From: JAWVEV01 sp033856535
GTDB lineage: Bacteria; Actinomycetota; Thermoleophilia; Miltoncostaeales; Miltoncostaeaceae
DNA length: 5,219 bases
Assembly: GCA_033856535.1 (NCBI GenBank)
Contig: JAWVEV010000028.1
Coordinates: 1-5,219, forward strand
Reading direction: 5' to 3'
Part shown: positions 1-5,219 of the stretch, in pieces
Layout: each line of letters starts with the position of its first letter
Position numbering within the stretch: position 1 is the stretch's first letter
Notes under the pieces: generated by a model
What the model was told of the DNA's origin: nothing
Database searches by the model: none
What the model saw: the letters and a program-made list of their open reading frames with translations, nothing else
Program-made: the position numbers and the translations under genes

Positions 1-825
1 GACGTGAAGACCTTCCACCCGGCCGGCGCCGTGCTGCTCAACCTGGCGCCGGACCACCTCGACCGCCACGCCGACGAGGCCTCCTACCGGGCGGCCAAGC
101 TCCGGATCTTCGCCGCGCAGGAGCCGGGCGACCTGGCCATCGCCCCGCCGGGCATGGCCGCGACCGGGCGCGCGCCGGCGCGCCGGCTGTACGACGGGGG
201 CCCCGGCCCCGACGCCGCCGCGTGGGCGGAGGGCGGCCTCCACGTCGCGGGCCTGGGCCGGGTGATCGGCTGGGACGACGTCCCCCTGCGCGGGCGCCAC
301 AACCGCGAGAACGCGATGGCCGCGGCCGCGCTGGCCGCCCACGCGGGCGCGCCGGCCGCGGCGCTGGCCGAGGGCCTGGCGACCTTCCGCGCCGTGCCCC
401 ACCGGCTGGAGCCCGTCGGGACGGCCGGCGGCGTGGTCTTCGTCAACGACTCCAAGGCGACCAACCCGGACGCCGCCCTGGCGGCGCTCGATGCCTACGA
501 CCACGGCGTGCACCTCATCGCCGGCGGCCGCGCGAAGGGCACGCCCTTCGAGGCGCTGGCCGAGGCGGCGCGCGGCGCCGTGGTCCGCGCGTACCTGGTG
601 GGCGAGGCCGGGCCGGCGATCGCCGCCGCGTTCGCGCGGGCCGGCGTCCCCTACGAGGAGGCCGACGGGGTCCCCGAGGCCGTCGCCCTCGCGGCGGGCC
701 GCGCCCGCCCGGGCGAGACCGTGCTGCTCGCGCCCGGCTGCGCGAGCTTCGACCAGTTCTCCAGCTACGAGGAGCGGGGCGAGGTCTTCCGCGCCGCGGC
801 CCGCGCCGCCGGCGCGACGGCATAA
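1..825 (+). CDS. murD: UDP-N-acetylmuramoyl-L-alanine--D-glutamate ligase, 3' part (MurD)
   Basis: Cytoplasmic ATP-dependent Mur ligase that adds D-glutamate to UDP-MurNAc-L-Ala in peptidoglycan precursor synthesis. The frame is open from base 1 and ends at TAA 823-825, giving 274 visible residues; the family is usually about 440-470, so the UMP-binding domain and the P-loop lie upstream of the window. Numbering from base 1, the visible part has NLAPDHLDRH (14-23), YRAAKLRI with Lys33 at the position of the carbamylated lysine of E. coli MurD, the central-domain HNREN (100-104), PHRLE (133-137), NDSKATN (149-155) opening the C-terminal domain, and LLAPGCASFDQFSSYEERGE near the end. The GTG at base 4 is not the start, because it falls inside the conserved central domain. 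The usual GGxDKG loop reads GGRAKG here. ftsW follows after 71 bases, the normal dcw order. Identification is firm. Confidence 0.96.
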   Translation, partial: DVKTFHPAGAVLLNLAPDHLDRHADEASYRAAKLRIFAAQEPGDLAIAPPGMAATGRAPARRLYDGGPGPDAAAWAEGGLHVAGLGRVIGWDDVPLRGRHNRENAMAAAALAAHAGAPAAALAEGLATFRAVPHRLEPVGTAGGVVFVNDSKATNPDAALAALDAYDHGVHLIAGGRAKGTPFEALAEAARGAVVRAYLVGEAGPAIAAAFARAGVPYEEADGVPEAVALAAGRARPGETVLLAPGCASFDQFSSYEERGEVFRAAARAAGATA

Positions 826-860
826 CGCTCGACCTGAGGGAGAGATATCCGCCGTCGCGC

Positions 861-865
861 GGAGG
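861..865 (+). promoter_or_regulatory. GGAGG Shine-Dalgarno-like motif in the murD-ftsW gap
   Basis: A perfect GGAGG lies in the 71-base gap between murD and ftsW, but it ends 31 bases before the chosen GTG start at 897. That is too far for a standard ribosome binding site. No ATG, GTG or TTG in the ftsW frame occurs at normal spacing after it. It may be coincidental, or it may mean the true ftsW start is unusual. Closer to the GTG there is only a weak CGAAG at 883-887. Confidence 0.3.
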
Positions 866-896
866 TTTTCGGGGCGCGGCGGCGAAGCCACGACCC

Positions 897-2144
897 GTGA
901 AAGCCCCGCCCCGTCGCGTGGCCGCCGCGCGCCCCGCGGCGGTCAGTCCGGAGCGGCTCCTGACGGGGGCCGTGCTGGTCCTCGTCTGCTTCGGCCTCGT
1001 GATGGTCTACTCGGCCTCGAGCGCCGAGGCGCTGCTCGGCGCCGGCGGCCCCACGGACTTCGTCGTCCGCCAGACGATCTTCGCCGTGATCGGGCTCGGC
1101 GCGTACTTCGTCTGCGCGCGCATCCGGCCCCCCGCGCTGCGGCGCCTGGCCGGGCCCGGCATGGGGGTGGCGGCCTTCCTGCTCCTGGTCGTGCTCATCC
1201 CCGGCATCGGCGTCTCCGTGAACGGCTCCCGGCGCTGGCTCTCGCTGGGCTCGTTCGCGCAGCTCCAGCCCTCGGAGCTCGCCAAGGTCGGGCTGGCGCT
1301 CTGGCTGGCGGTCGCGATCGCCCGCGACCCGCGCCGGCTGCGCACGATGCGCGGCCTCGTGCCCTTCCTCGGCGTCACCGCGGCGATCGCGCTGCTGATC
1401 CTGGTCGAGCCGGACATGGGCACGGCCGCGGTGATCGTGATGATCGCCGTGAGCATGCTGATCGTCGGCGGCGCCCGGCTGCGCCACCTGGGCGGGCTCG
1501 GGATCGGGCTCGGCCTGCTCGGCCTGATCGCGATCGCGATGGAGCCCTACCGGCGCGAGCGCCTGCTGGCCTTCCTCGACCCTTGGCACGACCCGTCGGG
1601 GGTCGGCTTCCAGACGATCCAGGCCCAGGTGGCCTTCGGATCGGGCGGGATCAGCGGCGTCGGCCTCGGCGACGGGCTGCAGAAGGCGTTCTACTTGCCC
1701 GAGGCGCACACGGATATGATCCTCGCCACGGTGGGGGAGGAGCTCGGCCTCCTCGGCGTGATGGCGGTGGTCGTCGCCTTCGGGATCGTGGCCGTCGCCG
1801 GGTATCGCATCGCCTTGGGCGCGGGGGATCTCCACCGCCAGCTGCTGGCGGCAGGCCTCACCACGATGGTGGTGTCGCAGGCGGCCATCAACATGGGCGC
1901 CGTCCTCGGCGTCATGCCCGTCACCGGGGTGCCGCTGCCGTTCGTGTCCTACGGCGGGAGCAGCCTGGTCATCCTCCTCGCCTCCACGGGGATCCTTGTC
2001 AACATCGCCCAGCGAAGCCGTCAGGTCCCGCGCCTCCGGGTCGTCCCCGGCGAGGACGCGAGCGGTGATCGCGGCCGGGGGGACGGGCGGTCACGTGATG
2101 CCCGCCCTGGCCGTGGCCGAGGCGTTGCGCGAGCGAGGGGCTGA
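897..2144 (+). CDS. ftsW: SEDS-family peptidoglycan polymerase FtsW
   Basis: Polytopic membrane glycosyltransferase that polymerises lipid II at the division septum together with a class B penicillin-binding protein. From GTG 897 the protein is 415 residues, within the family range. A short basic cytoplasmic N-terminus is followed by hydrophobic segments at about 22-40, 59-74, 84-101 and 130-144, then more to the C-terminus. SEDS signatures are VYSASS (37-42), NGSRRWLSLG...QLQPSELAK (109-130), EPDMGTA (171-177), YLPEAHTDMI with Asp273 at the conserved, presumed catalytic aspartate, GEELGLLG, and GVPLPFVSYGGSS (344-356). The position between murD and murG favours FtsW over RodA or SpoVE. The start is uncertain: GTG 897 (VKAPPRR) has no good ribosome site, and GTG 918 is the next in-frame choice. 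The last 26 or so codons run inside murG and give a Gly/Arg-rich tail that may not be functional. Confidence 0.93.
   Translation: MKAPPRRVAAARPAAVSPERLLTGAVLVLVCFGLVMVYSASSAEALLGAGGPTDFVVRQTIFAVIGLGAYFVCARIRPPALRRLAGPGMGVAAFLLLVVLIPGIGVSVNGSRRWLSLGSFAQLQPSELAKVGLALWLAVAIARDPRRLRTMRGLVPFLGVTAAIALLILVEPDMGTAAVIVMIAVSMLIVGGARLRHLGGLGIGLGLLGLIAIAMEPYRRERLLAFLDPWHDPSGVGFQTIQAQVAFGSGGISGVGLGDGLQKAFYLPEAHTDMILATVGEELGLLGVMAVVVAFGIVAVAGYRIALGAGDLHRQLLAAGLTTMVVSQAAINMGAVLGVMPVTGVPLPFVSYGGSSLVILLASTGILVNIAQRSRQVPRLRVVPGEDASGDRGRGDGRSRDARPGRGRGVARARG
2052..2056 (+). promoter_or_regulatory. Probable murG ribosome binding site (GAGGA)
   Basis: GAGGA ends 8 bases before GTG 2065, a normal Shine-Dalgarno distance. 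It sits inside the ftsW coding sequence. It is the main nucleotide argument for starting murG at 2065 rather than at the upstream in-frame TTG 1996. Confidence 0.5.
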
Positions 2145-3210
2145 GGTCAGCTTCATCGGCGTCCGCGGCACGAGCGCCGCGGGGATGGCGGCGGCGGCGG
2201 GGTACCACGAGGACGTCCTGCGGCTGCGCGGGCTGCCGCGACGGCCCACCCCCGGCGGCCTATGGGCGCTCGCGCTCGCGCTGGCCGCGGTGCCCAGGGC
2301 GGCCGCGATGCTCGCCCGCCAACGGGCCGACGTCGTGATCGGCGCCGGCGGCTACATCGCCGGGCCGGTGGCCCTCGCGGCTCGCCTCACGCGCCGGCCG
2401 GTGCTGCTGATGGAGGCCGACTCGCACCTCGGCGTCGCCAATCGGCTGGCCGCGCCGCTGGCGAGCCGGGTCACGCTCGCCTTCCCGCTGCCGGGGCGGG
2501 TCGGCTCGCGCTCCCTGGACCCCGGGCGCCCGGTGAGCCGCTCCGTGCTCAACGCGACCCGGCCGGCCGGCCGGCGGGCCTTCGGCATCCCGGCCGACGC
2601 CACCCTCGTGCTGGTGGTGGGCGGGAGCCAGGGCGCGCGGACGCTGAACCGCGCCGCGGTCGAGGCCTTCGGCGACCACCCGCCGATCCACGTGATCCAC
2701 GCGACAGGGCCGCGGCAGCTCGACGAGGTCCGCGACATGCTGGGCGCGCACGACCCCGGCGAGCGCTACCGGGTCGAGGGCTACCTGGACAACCTGCCGG
2801 AGGCCATGGCCGCGGCGGACCTGGTGGTCTCGCGCGCCGGCGGCTCGGTGTTCGAGCTCGCCGCGATCGGGCGCCCGGCGATCCTGGTGCCGTACCCCCA
2901 CGCGACGGGCGACCACCAGGCCAAGAACGCGCGCTGGCTGGCCGAGGCCGGCGGCGCCGTCGTGCTGCCGGACGCCGACTGCACCGGGGCGCACCTGCGC
3001 GACCTGGTCGGCGCGCTGCTCTCGGACCGGCACCGGCTCGCCGCGATGGGCGACGCCAGCCGGGCCGCCGGCCGCCCGGACGCCGCCGCCCGGGTGGCCG
3101 AGGCCGCGCTCGAGATCGCGCGCCGCCGCGGCCGGCGCCGGCTGCGCCGCTGGGCCCGCAAGGCCCGCCGCCTGCGCTCGGCCGGCCGCCGCCTCCGCGC
3201 GCGGCGGTGA
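2065..3210 (+). CDS. murG: UDP-GlcNAc:lipid I N-acetylglucosaminyltransferase (MurG)
   Basis: Peripheral membrane GT28 transferase on the inner membrane face that moves GlcNAc from UDP-GlcNAc to lipid I, producing lipid II, the substrate of FtsW. From GTG 2065 it is 381 residues. The N-terminal Rossmann domain has the glycine loop GGTGGH (5-10), GAGGYIAGP (93-101) and EADSHLGVANR. The C-terminal domain has GGSQGA (186-191), GYLDNLPEAMAAADLVVSRAGG and SRAGGSVFE (256-264) with the donor-binding Glu region, then VPYPHATGDHQAKNA. This start leaves only three residues before AGGTGGH where homologues often have about six, so beta strand 1 is clipped. The only other upstream in-frame start seen is TTG 1996, which adds 23 residues and lengthens the ftsW overlap to 149 bases. 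The core ends near residue 352; residues 353-381 are an extra tail with 17 Arg and 1 Lys in 29 positions. The stop overlaps the murC start. Confidence 0.94.
   Translation: MIAAGGTGGHVMPALAVAEALRERGAEVSFIGVRGTSAAGMAAAAGYHEDVLRLRGLPRRPTPGGLWALALALAAVPRAAAMLARQRADVVIGAGGYIAGPVALAARLTRRPVLLMEADSHLGVANRLAAPLASRVTLAFPLPGRVGSRSLDPGRPVSRSVLNATRPAGRRAFGIPADATLVLVVGGSQGARTLNRAAVEAFGDHPPIHVIHATGPRQLDEVRDMLGAHDPGERYRVEGYLDNLPEAMAAADLVVSRAGGSVFELAAIGRPAILVPYPHATGDHQAKNARWLAEAGGAVVLPDADCTGAHLRDLVGALLSDRHRLAAMGDASRAAGRPDAAARVAEAALEIARRRGRRRLRRWARKARRLRSAGRRLRARR
3207..3210 (+). promoter_or_regulatory. GTGA stop/start overlap coupling murG and murC
   Basis: GTG 3207-3209 starts murC and TGA 3208-3210 stops murG. 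The 20 bases upstream contain no purine-rich Shine-Dalgarno sequence. Termination-reinitiation by ribosomes finishing murG is therefore the likely way murC is translated; this is inferred from sequence layout only. Confidence 0.7.
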
Positions 3211-4595
3211 GCGCCGCGCGGTCGATCCACCTGGTCGGCATCGGGGGCGCGGGCATGAGCGGGCTCGCGCGCCTGGCCCACGACGCCGGCTACCGGGTGA
3301 GCGGGACCGATCGGGACGACTCCGCGACGCTGCGCGCGCTGGCCGGCGCGGGCATCGCGGCCCGGGCCGGGCACGGCGCCGACGCCCTGCCCGAGGCCCT
3401 CGACGCGCTGGTCGTCTCGACCGCGGTGGCGGCGGACAACCCGGAGCTGGTCGCCGCCCGCGAGCGCGGGATCCCCGTGCTCCACCGCGCCGACCTCCTC
3501 GCCGAGCTGATGCGCGGCCGGCGCGGGATCGCGGTGGCCGGCGCCCACGGCAAGTCGACCACCACCGCGCTGCTCGCGCTCGCGCTCGGCGACCCGGCGG
3601 TCTGCGTGGGGGCGTCGATCGACGGCGGCGCCGGCACCGGCGCGCGCTGGGGGGCCGATCCGTTCTTCGTGGCCGAGGCCGACGAGAGCGACCGCTCCCT
3701 GCTGCGCCTGGCGCCGGAGGCGGCGATCCTGCTGAACGTCGACCACGACCACCACGCGACCTTCGCCAGCATCGACGAGGTCCGCGAGGTCTTCGTCGCG
3801 TTCCTCGGGGCGCTGCCCGCGGACGGCCTGGTCGTGGCCGGTCCCGACGCCGACGCGCGGGCCTGCGCCGCCGCGGCGCCCTGCGCCGCGCGGGCGGTCG
3901 GCGACGTCGAGGGCGCCTTCTGCCGGGTCGAGGAGGTCGCGCCGGACGGCCCGTTCACGCTCGCGCTCGCCGACGGCCGCCGCGTGCGCGTGCCGCTGCC
4001 GGCGGCCGGGGTCCACAACGCCCAGAACGCGGCCTGCGCGCTGGCGATGGCCGACTGGTGCGGCGTCCCGGTCGAGGAGGGGGCCGCGCGGCTGGCCGGC
4101 TACCGCGGCATCGGCCGGCGCTTCGAGCCGCGCGGCGCGGCCGGCGGCGTCCGGGTGGTCGACGACTACGCCCACCACCCGGCCGAGCTGCGCGCGACCC
4201 TCGCGGCCGCCCGCGCCGCCGGGGCGGGCCGCATCGTGGCGATCTTCCAGCCGCACCTCTACTCGCGCACGGCGGCCCTCGGCGACGAGCTCGGGGCGGC
4301 GCTCGGCGCGGCCGACGTGGCCATCGTCACCGAGATCTACGGCGCCCGCGAGGACCCGGTGCCGGGCGTCAGCGGACAGGCGGTCGTCGACGCCGTGCCG
4401 GCGCCGACCACGGCCACCTTCGCGCCGACGCTCGAGGACGCCGCCGCCGCGGCCCTGGCCGTGGCGCGGCCCGGCGACCTGATCCTGACCCTGGGAGCGG
4501 GCGACGTGACCCGGCTCGGGCAGGAGTTGGTCGCCGCGCTGCAAAAGCACTACGGAGATGGAGAGGACCGCCACGGACGCGGCCAGGCCGCCTGA
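3207..4595 (+). CDS. murC: UDP-N-acetylmuramate--L-alanine ligase (MurC)
   Basis: Cytoplasmic ATP-dependent ligase that adds L-alanine to UDP-MurNAc, the first step of stem peptide assembly and the step before MurD. The product is 462 residues, normal for MurC. The N-terminal nucleotide-sugar domain opens with HLVGIGGAGMSG (GIGGAGMS about 11-18). The ATPase domain has the P-loop GAHGKSTTT (112-120), EADESD (157-162), NVDHDHH (177-183), HNAQNAA and GIGRRFEPRG. The C-terminal domain has DDYAHHP (319-325), FQPHLYSRT (347-355), EIYGAREDP and LTLGAGDV. These are MurC rather than Mpl, MurD, MurE or MurF signatures, the DDYAHHP and FQPHLYSR pair being especially telling. GTG 3207 is chosen because it places IHLVGIGG a few residues from the N-terminus and overlaps the murG stop by 4 bases. 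The last 12 or so residues overlap the start of murB and look poorly constrained. Confidence 0.97.
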   Translation: MSAARSIHLVGIGGAGMSGLARLAHDAGYRVSGTDRDDSATLRALAGAGIAARAGHGADALPEALDALVVSTAVAADNPELVAARERGIPVLHRADLLAELMRGRRGIAVAGAHGKSTTTALLALALGDPAVCVGASIDGGAGTGARWGADPFFVAEADESDRSLLRLAPEAAILLNVDHDHHATFASIDEVREVFVAFLGALPADGLVVAGPDADARACAAAAPCAARAVGDVEGAFCRVEEVAPDGPFTLALADGRRVRVPLPAAGVHNAQNAACALAMADWCGVPVEEGAARLAGYRGIGRRFEPRGAAGGVRVVDDYAHHPAELRATLAAARAAGAGRIVAIFQPHLYSRTAALGDELGAALGAADVAIVTEIYGAREDPVPGVSGQAVVDAVPAPTTATFAPTLEDAAAAALAVARPGDLILTLGAGDVTRLGQELVAALQKHYGDGEDRHGRGQAA

Positions 4596-5219
4596 GCTCG
4601 TTCCCGGCGCCCCGCTCGCGCCGCTCACCACCATCCGCGTCGGCGGCCCGGCCGACTGGCTGTGCACCACCCGCTCGTTCCGCGACGCCGTCGGCGCCCT
4701 GGCCTGGGCCCGGGCGAACGACGTGCCGGTGGCGGTGGTGGGCCGCGGCTCGAACCTCCTGGTCGCCGACGAGGGCTTCCGCGGCCTGGCGCTGCGCCTG
4801 GCCGGCCGCCTGACGGCGATCTCGGTGCGGGGCACCGAGCTCTGGTGCGGCGGCGGGGCGTCCCTGCCCCGGGCGGTGCAGCGGGCGGCGGCGCACGGGC
4901 TCGAGGGGCTGGAGTTCGGCGCGAGCATCCCGGGCACCGCCGGCGGGGCGGTGGCGATGAACGCGGGCGCCCACGGAGGCGACCTGGCGACCGTGCTGCG
5001 CTGGGCGGTGATCTGCTCGCCGGAGGGCCGGCGCCGCGTGGGCCTGGAGGAGCTGGCGCTGGGCTACCGGCGCTCCTCGGTCGGCCCCGGCGAGGTGGTG
5101 GCGGCCGTCGGGTTCACGCTGCGCCCGGGCGACCCGGCGGAGATCGCGGGGCGGCTGGCGGCCTTCCGGGCCCACCGGCGCGCCACCCAGCCCCAGGGCG
5201 TGCGCACCTTCGGCAGCGT
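4558..5219 (+). CDS. murB: UDP-N-acetylenolpyruvoylglucosamine reductase, 5' part (MurB)
   Basis: FAD-dependent cytoplasmic enzyme that uses NADPH to reduce UDP-GlcNAc-enolpyruvate to UDP-MurNAc, supplying the MurC substrate. 220 complete codons are present and the frame is still open at the window edge; about 70-90 more residues are expected. Visible motifs are TTIRVGGPAD (24-33), VVGRGSNLLV (60-69) for FAD phosphate binding, GASIPGTAGGAVAMNAGAHGG (121 onward), YRRSS (170-174), and RRATQPQGVRTFGS at the end. The last full codon, Ser220, aligns with the catalytic proton-donor Ser of the GS(V/F)F motif (Ser229 in E. coli). The RRATQP...FGS spacing resembles type II MurB more than the E. coli type. 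ATG 4558 is the only start between the in-frame TGA at 4507 and the first conserved motif; it overlaps murC by 38 bases. GGAG touches the ATG directly, too close for a standard ribosome site, so coupling to murC translation is likely. Confidence 0.94.
   Translation, partial: MERTATDAARPPELVPGAPLAPLTTIRVGGPADWLCTTRSFRDAVGALAWARANDVPVAVVGRGSNLLVADEGFRGLALRLAGRLTAISVRGTELWCGGGASLPRAVQRAAAHGLEGLEFGASIPGTAGGAVAMNAGAHGGDLATVLRWAVICSPEGRRRVGLEELALGYRRSSVGPGEVVAAVGFTLRPGDPAEIAGRLAAFRAHRRATQPQGVRTFGS

Noticed and set aside
222..896. Upstream extension of the ftsW frame through murD, which would make a 640-residue protein
   Set aside because: The extra region is an Arg/Gly/Pro-rich shadow of murD in another frame. 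FtsW homology begins around AVSPERLLTGAVLVLV, and GTG 897 gives a normal length.
1690..2145. Slightly more A/T-ending codons (TTG, GAT, TAT, GGA, GCA) in the 3' third of ftsW and the start of murG
   Set aside because: The shift is small and the reading frame keeps clear SEDS motifs throughout. It does not support horizontal transfer or recombination without a proper codon-usage calculation.
2262..3206. Upstream extension of the murC frame through murG, which would give a 777-residue protein
   Set aside because: The extension is a compositional shadow of murG with no Mur ligase motifs. MurC starts at GTG 3207, where the conserved HLVGIGGAGMS motif follows immediately.
2781..4937. A 718-residue open frame on the minus strand across murG, murC and murB, and another of 356 residues at 765-1835
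   Set aside because: Their translations are low-complexity Arg/Ala/Gly/Pro/His-rich with no recognisable domain, and they lie opposite well-identified genes. Long antisense open frames are expected when third codon positions are nearly all G or C.
1..5219. Search for a defence system, mobile element, CRISPR array, tRNA, terminator or other unrecognised element
   Set aside because: The window is almost fully covered by five conserved cell wall genes. I saw no direct repeats, inverted terminal repeats, tRNA-like folds or hairpin plus T-run terminators by eye; short GC palindromes such as the one near 2560-2580 are expected at this base composition.

Overview
The window is a stretch of a division and cell wall (dcw) cluster, all on the + strand. 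It holds the 3' part of murD, then complete ftsW, murG and murC, and the 5' two-thirds of murB. The DNA is very GC-rich (well over 70% by eye; not counted) with third codon positions almost always G or C, and three of the four visible starts are GTG. Together with the gene order, this suggests a high-GC Actinomycetota. The MurG acceptor-side motif EADSHLGVANR recalls Thermoleophilia/Solirubrobacterales, but that lineage call is an impression from memory, not a search result.

Layout: murD (1-825, start lies outside the window); a 71-base gap, the only real intergenic space; ftsW (897-2144); murG (most likely from GTG 2065, to 3210), overlapping ftsW by 80 bases; murC (3207-4595), joined to murG by a 4-base GTGA overlap; murB (4558 to beyond 5219), overlapping murC by 38 bases. 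I see no internal terminator, promoter, tRNA, repeat array or mobile element. No stretch above 300 bases lacks a gene.

The genes form one pathway. MurB reduces UDP-GlcNAc-enolpyruvate to UDP-MurNAc, MurC adds L-Ala and MurD adds D-Glu in the cytoplasm. MurG adds GlcNAc to lipid I on the inner membrane face to make lipid II, and FtsW polymerises lipid II at the septum. The close packing implies one transcript with translational coupling.

Nothing here looks like an undescribed system. The points worth checking are the long ftsW/murG overlap (a TGA in a third frame overlaps the murG GTG, so an indel is possible), the arginine-rich C-terminal tail of MurG, and the uncertain ftsW and murB initiation signals.
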